Source: Rhodothermus sp. (GTDB taxonomy: Bacteria > Bacteroidota > Rhodothermia > Rhodothermales > Rhodothermaceae). Taken from it: a stretch of 37,666 nt of DNA. The position numbers and the translations under genes are program-made. The DNA is taken from positions 1-37,666 of the forward strand of contig WFPM01000189.1 in NCBI GenBank assembly GCA_015487635.1. The letters run 5' to 3'. The notes beneath the pieces were generated by a model that did no database searches, was not told the DNA's origin, and saw nothing but the letters and a program-made list of their open reading frames with translations. This document shows positions 18,148 to 27,077 of this stretch, one piece after another (within the stretch, counting starts at the first letter, position 1; every line of letters begins with the position of its first letter).

Positions 18148-18690
18148 GACTCAGAGAAATCGTTTGCAGTGAAAGCGTTTAGTTTGGATAAAGCAGTTTA
18201 GAACGTAATAACAGAAAAATTCAAGTCTAAGAACCGAGCCTTTTAATTGGAAGCGCTCCCACCTTGAAAAAAGGTCATGGTTTCTGTTGTAGCCTGTCAG
18301 CGCGCGGCAAACTTGTGGGCTGGTCGAGTGTCAGACCAAAGGGCCTTACTGCCTGCACCGAGGCAGTGTTGTCAGCCGGATTGTGTTAACCTCCGGAATA
18401 TCCGGATAGCCCCGTCGGTACAGGATGTCGGCCTCCTCACGCAGTTGCAGGGAAATGCACCCTTTGTAAAAAACAGGGTGCCGGGCTGATCGGGTTCCAG
18501 TGCTACGACACTACCGGCCAGCGCAAGGATTCGACCGAACGGCTATCGTACGAACGCCTGCGCGGCAGGACCATTGGCGTCCGCGCCCGGGGAAGGGGCG
18601 GCGGAACGGCCGGATTCTTACGATCTGCGCCGGGAACGAGCACGGCAGCACAAGACCGCCTTCCGTTCAGCTTCACGTCTTTCCTGGTGT
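18148..18690. other. Long intergenic region with MFS promoter side and a possible decayed frame
   Basis: About 540 bp without an intact gene. The first 120 bp are AT-rich and should contain the promoter of the MFS operon. A 7-bp-arm hairpin, ACTGCCT-GCACCG-AGGCAGT, lies at 18348-18367 and another, GCACCCT/AGGGTGC, at 18457-18481; neither has a T-tract in the right place. On the minus strand around 18348-18540, two overlapping open stretches read like protein (LREEADILYRRGYPDIPEV in one frame, LALAGSVVALEPDQPG in another), as if a gene had been split by a frameshift. I do not recognise the product. Confidence 0.35.
18248..18261 (-). promoter_or_regulatory. LacI-type operator candidate upstream of the MFS operon
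   Basis: TGGAAGCGCTCCCA is palindromic at 12 of 14 positions, with the AGCGCT core typical of LacI/CcpA-like operators. It is 100 bp upstream of the MFS start codon. A weaker site, TGAAAGCGTTTA, lies at 18170-18181, about 22 bp upstream of that start. Confidence 0.45.
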
Positions 18691-20424
18691 TCAGAAATTC
18701 GCCTGCGCCAGCGCCTCCAGCGGCCGGCCAGTCCCCTCCACCAGACGCACTTCCTGATCGGCTGCAAAAGGCCCGAAGCGCTCACGCAATCCGGTGGCCC
18801 ATTCGACGTCAACGGCGTCCACCTGCCGGGCCGCGCCCAGCCCGAACGTCAGCGTCTTTTCGGAGATGGCCAGGTAGCTGCCGCCGGTGCGCACCCGCTG
18901 CTCCATCCACCGGTCGCCGACCCGGACCACCACCTGGCTGCTAATACCCTGCGGGTGACTTTTCGTGCCGACGAGTTGCACACGCAGGTAGTGTCCGACT
19001 CCCTTCGTGTCGTTACGCCAGAGATGCACCGGCCCGCTGTTTTCGACTACCAGGATGTCCACCAGACCGTCCCGGTTGAAGTCGCCGTAGGCGGCGCCAC
19101 GCGCGACGATCGGCTGTGCCAGCACGCCTCCGGCCTTCGGGGCGACATCCTCAAAGAATCCGTAGCCGTCGTTCAGAAAAAGGTGCGGGGGCTGTGCGTA
19201 GGTGATGCCGTCCTGCACACGCTCGATCTCGTCCTGCACGTGCCCGTTCGCGGCAAACAGATCCAGGTCGCCGTCCAGATCGACGTCAAACAGGAACAGC
19301 CCGAAGGTCAGCGTCTGAAGGCTCTGGCGGCCGATCCTGGAAATGGCGGCCCGGTCGATGAACAGGTCATTGCCGAGGTAGCGGTAGACGCCGATCATCT
19401 CTTTGGAGAAGTTGCCCACGAACAGGCTGATCTGGCCGGTCGTGTCCACGACACCCGCATCGATCCCCATGCCGGCCCGAGCCTTGCCGTTCTCGTCGTA
19501 GGCCATGCCGCTGAGCATGCCGATGTCGGTGAACGTCCCGTCGCCGTTGTTGCGGTAGAGTTGGTCCGGCTGTGTGTCGTTGGCCACGACCAGATCGGGC
19601 CAGCCGTCGCGGTTGTAGTCGGTCTCGGCCACGCCCAGCGTCTTGCCCGGCGCCGGCACAAACCCGGCCTTTTCGCTTTCGTCGGTGAACGTCCCGTCGC
19701 CGTTGTTGCGGAAGAAGTAGGGTGGCACGCCCGTATAGGCTTCGGGCGTGCAGTAGCCCTTGGTTTTTTCGTCGAGTGAGCACCAGATGTCGGTTTCCGG
19801 CGTCCAGTAGACGTAGTTGCCCACGAACAGGTCCAGGTCGCCGTCGCGGTCGGCATCGAAGAAGATGGCCGAGCTGCTCCAGACCGAATCGCCGGCCACC
19901 CCGGCTTCGTAGGTCACATCCGTGAACGTGCCGTCGCCATTGTTGCGCAGCAGGATGTTCTTCCAGAGCGTGGTGAAGTACAGGTCTTCGTCGCCGTCGT
20001 TGTCGTAGTCGGCGGCCGTGATGCCGATGCCGTAGGCGTTGAGCTGGCCGAGCCCGGCCTCGTCGGTTACGTCGGTGAACGTCCCGTCGCCGTTGTTGCG
20101 GAAAAGCCAGAGCGGCCGCACCCAGTCTTTGTCGCTGTGGCCGGGCCAGACGCCACCGCCCACCAGCACGATGTCGAGCCAGCCGTCGCCATCATAATCG
20201 ACAAAGCCGCAGCCCGGCCCCATCGACTCTGGAAACCACTTCTGGCCGAAGGCGCCCGTCTCATGCCGAAAGGCGCCCAGCCCGGCCGCCTCGGTAACGT
20301 CGGTGAAGGCGATCTGCACAGCCGGCACCGCGGCGACCTCTTCCACCGGCTTCTGTAGTTGCTCGGCCCGTTCGCAGCCGACAAAAAGCAGGAGCAACAG
20401 ACTTCCCCAGAGTCGTTTCTGCAT
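18691..20424 (-). CDS. VCBS/FG-GAP repeat lipoprotein with ASPIC/UnbV domain (CRTAC1-like), VCBS3
   Basis: A 577-residue lipoprotein (lipobox LFVGC, Cys17). At least six beta-propeller blades carry calcium loops (DYDGDGWLD, DYDNDGDED, DADRDGDLD, DYNRDGWPD, DVDLDGDLD, DFNRDGLVD). The phrase FRNNGDGTFTD or a close variant occurs four to five times, and the matching DNA is nearly identical between copies. Residues about 480-565 are the ASPIC/UnbV domain (GHYLRVQLVG...LTFGLGAA..VD.V.V.W), the defining end of CRTAC1 proteins, whose bacterial function is unknown. It starts 2 bp after the cytochrome gene stops, so it is almost certainly co-translated with it. It is expected at the outer membrane or in the periplasm. 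Confidence 0.92.
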   Translation of the reverse strand: MQKRLWGSLLLLLFVGCERAEQLQKPVEEVAAVPAVQIAFTDVTEAAGLGAFRHETGAFGQKWFPESMGPGCGFVDYDGDGWLDIVLVGGGVWPGHSDKDWVRPLWLFRNNGDGTFTDVTDEAGLGQLNAYGIGITAADYDNDGDEDLYFTTLWKNILLRNNGDGTFTDVTYEAGVAGDSVWSSSAIFFDADRDGDLDLFVGNYVYWTPETDIWCSLDEKTKGYCTPEAYTGVPPYFFRNNGDGTFTDESEKAGFVPAPGKTLGVAETDYNRDGWPDLVVANDTQPDQLYRNNGDGTFTDIGMLSGMAYDENGKARAGMGIDAGVVDTTGQISLFVGNFSKEMIGVYRYLGNDLFIDRAAISRIGRQSLQTLTFGLFLFDVDLDGDLDLFAANGHVQDEIERVQDGITYAQPPHLFLNDGYGFFEDVAPKAGGVLAQPIVARGAAYGDFNRDGLVDILVVENSGPVHLWRNDTKGVGHYLRVQLVGTKSHPQGISSQVVVRVGDRWMEQRVRTGGSYLAISEKTLTFGLGAARQVDAVDVEWATGLRERFGPFAADQEVRLVEGTGRPLEALAQANF

Positions 20425-20426
20425 GG

Positions 20427-23147
20427 TTATCGATCAATGTTTTGCCAGGCCAGCATCGGCGCTATACGAAGCCGTCCGTTTTCATCCACGGGATGCAGCT
20501 CGTGCTCGTGGATGGGCTGCGCCTCGCGGTTGGCCATCGGGTGGCGATGTTTATACGGCGTGCTCCAGGCCGAAGCCTCCTCGTCCACCTTGTGATATTC
20601 GTAGCGGGCTTTCGCCGCCCGGAACTCCTCGGTGCGTCCCAGCGCCCCCAGCGCCAGCATCCGGTTATAAAGCCCACCCAGATCTTCCGGATCGATGGCT
20701 AGGATGCGGTCGAACCACCGGAGCGCTTCTTCATAGCGGCCCGAAAGGTAATGGATACGCCCGATCTCCTGCAGCAGAACGCGATCGAGCGGATAGCGTT
20801 CGACCACGCGCATCCACTCGGCCAGCGCCCGATCGTATTCGCCCTGTCGCTGGTAGATCTTGCCCCGGAAGTAGACAGTCTTCAGATAGCCGGGACGACG
20901 CCGTTCGGCTTCGGCAAGCATCTCCAGGGCCCGGTCGAGCTGACCCTCGGCAATCAGCACGCGCGCCAGGTTGATGGGACCCTCGGGATTGTCCGGGGCC
21001 AGACGGCTCACCTGCTCGAAGGCGGCCAGTGCCCGGCGCGTGTTGCCTTCCAGGAAAAGGCCGATGCCGTAGTCGTTCCAGCGCTCCCAGAGCGGCACGT
21101 TGCTTTCGGGCGGTTGTCCGGCCACACGGCGTGCCGTGGCGATGGTGGTGATTGGAAGTTCGGGGGCTGTGCGGTCTTCATCCAGAATCCAGCGGCGATA
21201 GTCCACCTCGGGCGTAGCGAGCGAATCAGGCTGGCCGGGCGCCACACGCCCCCGGAACGTCCAGTTATTGAAGTACCACTTGAACTTCCGATGTTTGAAG
21301 GCCACCGTGAGCTCGATAATCGGCCGGGCGGGCGGTACGGTGAAGCGGTAATGGACCGTACGGGCCGTGCCCGGATTGATGACGTTCACGTAGACCGGGG
21401 TGCGGAAGTCGTGCGGGTTGCGCTTGTTGGCCTCCTGGCCGACCCGATCCACGAACACAGCCCCGAAAAAGTGCGCGGTGGAATCAACCCGCCCTTCGTC
21501 ATCCAGCAGCCCTGAGGCCACCACGGTCTGCCCTTCGCGGTCACGTCCAATCACCTCCAGCCAGAGTTCGTTCGAGTCGTTCGTGCCGCCGGGCAGCGCA
21601 TGGCCCACCTTGCGGTTGCGCACGACCACGGTCAGCTCCACGCGATCGCCGGAACGAAGTACGGGCATGGGCTCGTCGGGCCCGTAAGTGTGGCCGTTGA
21701 CGCGCACCAGAAAGAGATCGACCGTGGCGATGGAGTCCTGCAGAAATGCCTGCGTGGCCCGGAGCTGCTCGTCGTGTCCTTTGAGGAAGGGCAGTGCCGT
21801 GTTGGCGGCCAGGAAGCGGTGACTGCGCACGAAGCCTCCGTCGTTGCCCTGGTCGTCGGAGGGCACCAGCGGCATGTGGCAGTCGATGCAGGTGCGCGGC
21901 TGCGCCGGCAGGTAGAACGATCGCACCGTGTTGCCCGAGACGCCGCTCATCTGCCAGGCGTCATACTCATTCTGACCACGAAGCCAGCGATAGTAGTTGA
22001 CCGCGGGCGGCAGCCCTACTTTGTGGCAGGTGCTGCAAAACTGCTCGGTGCGGTGCACGGGGCGAAGCATGGCCTCCCGATGCGGCTCCGGCTTGGCCCG
22101 GATGAGCTGGCGGTGCAGCCATTGCCCCACCGGGTTCGTGCTTCGGGCAAAGGGATATTCGTCGGGCTCGGCGATCACGTAGCGACCGTTTCCGCGTAGA
22201 TCGCGCAGCCCCGTAATGGCGTGGCATGCCAGACAGGTGATCCCCTCGTGGGCCGTCCAGTGCGTGGTGTCGAGCGGTATGCGGTGGCCGAAGCGCCCCG
22301 AAAAGAGCATGACCGGATCGTGGCAGGAGGCGCACCAGCGGGCGGCTTCTACCGGCCGGCGTTCCAGCATGTATTCGATGGAGCGCCGGTAGTACGGATT
22401 GTTGAACGAAGAGAAATGATGGGCCGAGGCTTCCCACTGGGCATAGATGTCGGGATGGCAACCGGCCTGTCCACAGGTTTTCGAGCCGGATAGCGTGGCC
22501 TCCTTGAAAAAGCCCTCATGCGCCAGGAGCGCTTCGGAAGCGGCCAGCGGATTTTCGTTGCCGGTGTCGAGGTAGACTGGATCGGGCTGTTTGAGCCAGG
22601 GCACCAGGAAGAAGGCGACCGCAACCACCACGCCTGCGCAGAACGTCAGCGTCAGCGGGTGGCGCAGGACCTGTCCCCGACGCAACGCGGTCAGTCCCTC
22701 GGGCAGTAGAAAGCGGAAACGGACGCCCCGTTTGAGCGACACATGCACGAGAAAGCCCAGCAGTGCAGTGAACATGCTCACCACGTGGAGCGTCAGCAGC
22801 ACGCGCCGGTTCAGCGTCGCCCCTCCCCAGAAGAGCAGGACGCCGCTCACGAGTAGCACTACCATAGAGAGCGCCGTAAACACCCCGGCGACCGTCGCCC
22901 GTAGGTTCCAGCGCAGCGGCATCGTACGGATATGTGCCGGCAGAAACAGCAGGAACGGTACGATCAGCAGCAGGCCGAGTCCGACGTGCAGCAGCACGTT
23001 GCTCATGTAGACGAGCGCCGTCGAGCGATCGAACAGCACGAGCACCAAGCTGTTGAGCAGCATCACCAGAAAGCCGCCCAACAGGATGCTCACGAGCCGG
23101 CGCTGTCCGGCAGGCAGATGAAACAGCCGTTTACGCGGGCGAGGCAT
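20427..23147 (-). CDS. Membrane-anchored pentaheme cytochrome c with TPR domain
   Basis: A 906-residue protein. Five hydrophobic helices occupy about 18-186; helix 2 has His54 and His72 and helix 4 has His121 and His135 (HX13H, the cytochrome b spacing), so the membrane part may bind two b hemes. Five covalent heme sites follow: Cys225-Cys230-His231 (CX4CH, unusual), then CXXCH at 272-276, 305-309, 371-375 and 420-424. A beta-rich region (about 470-680) and TPRs (about 710-860) complete it. The c-heme and TPR parts should face the periplasm. Inference: electrons pass between the quinone pool and a periplasmic partner, possibly bound by the TPRs or by the VCBS lipoproteins encoded on both sides. 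Confidence 0.88.
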   Translation of the reverse strand: MPRPRKRLFHLPAGQRRLVSILLGGFLVMLLNSLVLVLFDRSTALVYMSNVLLHVGLGLLLIVPFLLFLPAHIRTMPLRWNLRATVAGVFTALSMVVLLVSGVLLFWGGATLNRRVLLTLHVVSMFTALLGFLVHVSLKRGVRFRFLLPEGLTALRRGQVLRHPLTLTFCAGVVVAVAFFLVPWLKQPDPVYLDTGNENPLAASEALLAHEGFFKEATLSGSKTCGQAGCHPDIYAQWEASAHHFSSFNNPYYRRSIEYMLERRPVEAARWCASCHDPVMLFSGRFGHRIPLDTTHWTAHEGITCLACHAITGLRDLRGNGRYVIAEPDEYPFARSTNPVGQWLHRQLIRAKPEPHREAMLRPVHRTEQFCSTCHKVGLPPAVNYYRWLRGQNEYDAWQMSGVSGNTVRSFYLPAQPRTCIDCHMPLVPSDDQGNDGGFVRSHRFLAANTALPFLKGHDEQLRATQAFLQDSIATVDLFLVRVNGHTYGPDEPMPVLRSGDRVELTVVVRNRKVGHALPGGTNDSNELWLEVIGRDREGQTVVASGLLDDEGRVDSTAHFFGAVFVDRVGQEANKRNPHDFRTPVYVNVINPGTARTVHYRFTVPPARPIIELTVAFKHRKFKWYFNNWTFRGRVAPGQPDSLATPEVDYRRWILDEDRTAPELPITTIATARRVAGQPPESNVPLWERWNDYGIGLFLEGNTRRALAAFEQVSRLAPDNPEGPINLARVLIAEGQLDRALEMLAEAERRRPGYLKTVYFRGKIYQRQGEYDRALAEWMRVVERYPLDRVLLQEIGRIHYLSGRYEEALRWFDRILAIDPEDLGGLYNRMLALGALGRTEEFRAAKARYEYHKVDEEASAWSTPYKHRHPMANREAQPIHEHELHPVDENGRLRIAPMLAWQNIDR

Positions 23148-23161
23148 TGGTTACCATATGG

Positions 23162-23764
23162 TTAGGAACCACGTCGTCGTTCCAGTTCGGCCAGATACTC
23201 CCGCAAGGTATTATCATTTGGGCAGTAGCGCAAGGCCTGGAGCCAGACCTGACGGGCGGCTTCGTACTGCTTTTGCGAGGCCAGCGCCATGTCCGGGTTC
23301 GGCCAGACATCGGCCGGCGCCATGCTGCCTCGGCGCTGCCAATCGCAGCACTGCATGGAACGTATCGCCCAGCAGCACAAGATCGGCGTGATCGATTCAC
23401 CGCCCGAAGTGATTCGGATCCCAGAAAATGGCAGCCCTTTCCTTCCTTGCACGCTTCCTCCATACCGTTCGCCTGAATCGGCCAGTTTATGCCGAACCGA
23501 ACACGCTGACTCTGAGGGACTTGCAAGCTCACCTGACTGATTTTGCCGGAGCATTCGCTCCAGAAAGACCGACCGCGCTTCCCTGCCCATGTGCCTCAGC
23601 AGAGGGCTACCCCAGATTGGGGCCCGATGGATGAGCGGGCTTTTCTGCCTCCCTCGTAGCAAATGCAAGCTACTTTTCCACAGCCACACTGCAGAAGCTG
23701 ACGTCCAAAGTTCGAGGGCGCCGATCGCCTGAAGAGAGGGCGCGGAGAAACCACCGATCTGCAC
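23162..23764 (-). pseudogene. Decayed TPR-protein gene
   Basis: The last 42 codons (from an ATG at 23290) read as a clean TPR end: MALASQKQYEAARQVW, then LQALRYCPNDNTLREYLAEL. Upstream in the same frame the text stops looking like protein (many Trp, Cys, Arg, Ser). A neighbouring frame contains DLVLLGDTFHAVLRL just before the TPR, as if one or more frameshifts had split a longer gene. It sits between VCBS2 (2 bp away) and the cytochrome gene (14 bp away), so the operon still reads through it. It could instead be a genuine 42-residue peptide; I think a remnant more likely. Confidence 0.45.
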
Positions 23765-23766
23765 TG

Positions 23767-26700
23767 CTACCGTTGGTCGTCAGGCGCCACCAGCACTTCG
23801 GGCGTTGTATCATTGCGCGCGGCCAGCAGCCAGCGGGTGCCACCTGGACGCCGGAGCCAGGCCAGATGACGTACCTGCCCACGCAACACCAGCCCGGAAA
23901 CGCCCGGCCGCAACGGCGTGAATCCTCCCTGTTCGGTCTGCACCAGCACGACGCCCGGGCTGTGGCCGTAATGACCCAGGGCCGGGTTGGCCTCGTCAAA
24001 GTTGCCCGCCGCGATCACATCCGGCCGGCCATCTCCGGTTACGTCGTCAATCTGCAACGCGCGCACCGGAAACCACTGCGCCGGTTCGGGAAGTGGCTGC
24101 AACGTGAAATGCCCCTGGCCGTCGTTTTCGGCCCGGACCGATGCAAAAGTACGGGCCAAGCGCACCGACGCCTGTCGCACTGTCTCTTCCCCGAAGAGTT
24201 CTTCAAGCGTACGGGCTCCCCAGGCGTGGTAGCTTTCAAACCGCCGCCCCAGCTCCGGGAAACGCCGTGCCAGTAGATCGATCGTCGCCACCGGGTAGGC
24301 CCGCTTGCCCTGGTAGGCCACGATCACCGGATCGGACTGACCATCTCGGTCGAAGTCCTGCAGATAGAGCTTCACCGGTTGCCCGGGTGTTGCCTGCAGC
24401 GAAGCGTTCAATCCCAGATTCCCGGCCACAAAGTCCAGATCGCCGTCGCCGTTGAGATCGGCCGCACGCACGCTGAACCACCAGCCTTCGGTGTTTTCCA
24501 GGACGGTCGGCACCAGACGGCCGTTCGCCTCCTGGAAAAACAGCGTCAGCGGCATCCATTCGCCCACCACCAGCAGATCCAGACGTCCGTCGCCGTTGAA
24601 GTCGCCCCAGGCAGCGTCGGTCACCAAGCCGATGTGGGCCAGCGCCGGTGCACGGGCTTCGGTGATGTCTGTAAAGGTACCGTCGCCCCGGTTCTCCAGC
24701 AGGTAGCTGCGCGGCGCTTCGCCGTAACGGCGGCTCACGACGCGCCCGCCCACGAACAGATCCGGATCACCATCACTGTCATAGTCGGCCACGCGCACGC
24801 AACAACCGTTCGCAAACAGATCCGGCAGCGCCTGCTCGTCGCGGCGGAACTGCCCGTGGCCGTCGTTCCGGTAAAGCCGATCGCGCAGCGCCTCGGCCCG
24901 CCCCCACCATTCGTTGCCGGCGCTGACCACATACAGGTCCAGGTCGCCGTCGCCGTCCGCATCGAAAAACGCGGCATCCACATCTTCATAGCGGCTTTCG
25001 GCCTCCCAGAGCGCTTCGTTGGTCGGCCGAAACGTCCCGTCCGGTTGCTGCACGAGCAACCGGGCCGGCTGCCACTTGGCCCCGCCCAGAAACACATCGT
25101 CCAGCCCGTCGCCGTTCACATCGCCCACGGCCAGCGCCGGTCCCTCACGCGAGAGTCGATGGGGTTGCAGTGGCTCGCGGGTAAAATCCACAAAAGCGTT
25201 CTCTTCGTGCCGATAGGGCAACGCGTCGGGAACTTCCCGGAAAAGCGGCGGGGGCGGCGTCGGCGGACGATAGCGTCCCCGTGCCTCGGCCTGGCGGAAG
25301 ATCAGCGTCTGATCGGCCGCTACATTTCGGCGCACCTCGTAACGACCATCAGGCCAGACCACCATCACCGAATCCACCTGCGTATGGGGGCCCAACCCGA
25401 AGTGCAGTACGGGCTCGACCGATGAGAGCCAGCCGCGCACGGGCTGCTGCTCACGGAGCTGCAGGCTGTCGCCATAGTGCACGGTCACCCGGGCGCCAAT
25501 GCCCCACCGGTTCATCCCCTCGCCTTCCAACACCACCTGCAGGTAGTGGGCGCCGGTGCGCTCGCGTGTGTGGTTGCGGTACACGGCCGCAGGGGCGTTG
25601 ATCTCGCTGGTGACCAGATCCAGGTCGCCGTCGCGGTCCAGGTCCACATACACGGCCCCGGTCGAAAAGCCGGGCTGCCCCAGTCCCCACACCTGTGCCC
25701 GGTTCGTGAAAGTTCCGTCGCCGTTGTTGCGAAAGGCGAAGTTGGGTTGCGGCACCTGCGGCATGTGACGCAGCAGATCTTCCAGCAGCTCCGGCGTGAT
25801 GCCCCGCGCCAGTGCCTCCTGGATTTCGGGCTGTCCGACGTAGCGGATGTAGTCCAGATCGTTCGGCCGGTGGTAGATGCCATTTGTGACAAAGAGGTCC
25901 TGGTAGCCGTCGTTATCCAGGTCGGCCAGCAGCGCAGCCCAGCTCCAGTCGGTGGCGGCCACGCCGGCCCGAAAGGCCACGTCCACGAACTGCCAGGCGC
26001 CCAGATTGCGCAGCAGCACGTTATGGGGATACTGGGGATGGTAGCCGAACTGCCGCTTGCGTTGAAACAGTTCGAACGACTCCGGCCCGTCGGCCGTCTT
26101 GAAAATGACGGGATCGAAGGGCATCATGTCGAGCACGATCAGATCGGGCAGCCCGTCGTTGTCGACGTCGCCCGCATCCACGCCCATCGATGCCTGCGAG
26201 GTATAGGCCGTGGCCGTGCGCAGCACATCGGTGAAGGTGCCGTCGCCGTTGTTGCGGTAGATCCGGTCGTCTTCATGGAAGTCGTTGGCCACGTACAGAT
26301 CGGGCCATCCGTCCTGATCCAGGTCACTCACCACCACGCCGAGCCCGTAGCCGATGAGTCCGTCCACGATCCCGGCCTCGGCCGTCACCTCCACAAAGCG
26401 CCCGCCGTCGTTGCGCAGCAGTCGGTCGCTGGTATTCGGATCGAAACGGCGGCGCAGCGGCTCGGCCGGACCGAAGCTCTCGTCGGTATGCAGTGCCCGG
26501 TTCAGCAGGTACAGATCCAGATCCCCATCCCGGTCGTAATCGAAAAAAACGGCCTGTGTGCCGTAGGCAGCGATGTCCAGCCCGAATTCGGCCGCCGCTT
26601 CGCGAAAGCGCGGGATGCCCGCTGCGTCCGGCCCCTGGTTCAGAAAGAGCTGGTTGCGTCCGGTGCGATTCAGGTAGTTGCTGAAGGTGACCAGGTAGAG

Positions 26701-27072
26701 ATCGAGCCATCCGTTGCCGTCCACGTCGGCCACGGCCACGCCCGTGTTCCAGTTGCCCGAACCGGCCACGCCGGCCGTTTCGGTGACGTCCTCAAAATGC
26801 CAGTCGCCCCGGTTCAGGTACAGGCGGTTTGGTCCCCGGTTGGCGACAAAGTACAGGTCCGGCCAGCCGTCGCCGTTGAAGTCGCCTGCCGCCACGCCCG
26901 CTCCGTCGTAGTAGTACATATAGTTGACAATGTTGAAAGCGGTATCGACGGGCACTTCGTTCACGAAGGTGATGCCGGTCCGATCGGGATTCATCCGCTC
27001 GAACAGAGGCGGTTCGGCGGGCCGACAGGCGGCCAGTCCGGCAAGGCCGAACAGCAGTAGCAGCTTGCGCAT
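23767..27072 (-). CDS. Large VCBS/FG-GAP lipoprotein with ASPIC/UnbV domain, VCBS2
   Basis: A 1101-residue lipoprotein (GLAAC lipobox, Cys16). It has two propellers: VCBS blades at about 55-500 with calcium loops such as DFNGDGWPD, DVDGNGWLD, DYDRDGDLD and DLDRDGDLD; an ASPIC/UnbV module at about 520-600 (GIGARVTVHYG...LHFGLGP...DSVMVVWPDGR); and a second propeller at about 640-1090 (DVNGDGLDD, DADGDGDLD, DYDSDGDPD, DFNGDGRLD, DLNGDGDLD). The same order occurs in the 1120-residue gene just upstream, so they are tandem paralogues. It starts 5 bp after that gene's stop. Probably surface- or periplasm-exposed; the ligand is unknown. Confidence 0.92.
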   Translation of the reverse strand: MRKLLLLFGLAGLAACRPAEPPLFERMNPDRTGITFVNEVPVDTAFNIVNYMYYYDGAGVAAGDFNGDGWPDLYFVANRGPNRLYLNRGDWHFEDVTETAGVAGSGNWNTGVAVADVDGNGWLDLYLVTFSNYLNRTGRNQLFLNQGPDAAGIPRFREAAAEFGLDIAAYGTQAVFFDYDRDGDLDLYLLNRALHTDESFGPAEPLRRRFDPNTSDRLLRNDGGRFVEVTAEAGIVDGLIGYGLGVVVSDLDQDGWPDLYVANDFHEDDRIYRNNGDGTFTDVLRTATAYTSQASMGVDAGDVDNDGLPDLIVLDMMPFDPVIFKTADGPESFELFQRKRQFGYHPQYPHNVLLRNLGAWQFVDVAFRAGVAATDWSWAALLADLDNDGYQDLFVTNGIYHRPNDLDYIRYVGQPEIQEALARGITPELLEDLLRHMPQVPQPNFAFRNNGDGTFTNRAQVWGLGQPGFSTGAVYVDLDRDGDLDLVTSEINAPAAVYRNHTRERTGAHYLQVVLEGEGMNRWGIGARVTVHYGDSLQLREQQPVRGWLSSVEPVLHFGLGPHTQVDSVMVVWPDGRYEVRRNVAADQTLIFRQAEARGRYRPPTPPPPLFREVPDALPYRHEENAFVDFTREPLQPHRLSREGPALAVGDVNGDGLDDVFLGGAKWQPARLLVQQPDGTFRPTNEALWEAESRYEDVDAAFFDADGDGDLDLYVVSAGNEWWGRAEALRDRLYRNDGHGQFRRDEQALPDLFANGCCVRVADYDSDGDPDLFVGGRVVSRRYGEAPRSYLLENRGDGTFTDITEARAPALAHIGLVTDAAWGDFNGDGRLDLLVVGEWMPLTLFFQEANGRLVPTVLENTEGWWFSVRAADLNGDGDLDFVAGNLGLNASLQATPGQPVKLYLQDFDRDGQSDPVIVAYQGKRAYPVATIDLLARRFPELGRRFESYHAWGARTLEELFGEETVRQASVRLARTFASVRAENDGQGHFTLQPLPEPAQWFPVRALQIDDVTGDGRPDVIAAGNFDEANPALGHYGHSPGVVLVQTEQGGFTPLRPGVSGLVLRGQVRHLAWLRRPGGTRWLLAARNDTTPEVLVAPDDQR

Positions 27073-27077
27073 GGCGT

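Noticed and set aside
18457-18481. Hairpin GCACCCT/AGGGTGC as a VCBS3 terminator
   Set aside because: Its T-run is in the loop, not after the stem, so it does not fit an intrinsic terminator.
25477-27060. 527-codon plus-strand frame opposite VCBS2
   Set aside because: Val/His/Gln repeats are the complement of the DGDGD calcium-loop codons; not an independent gene.
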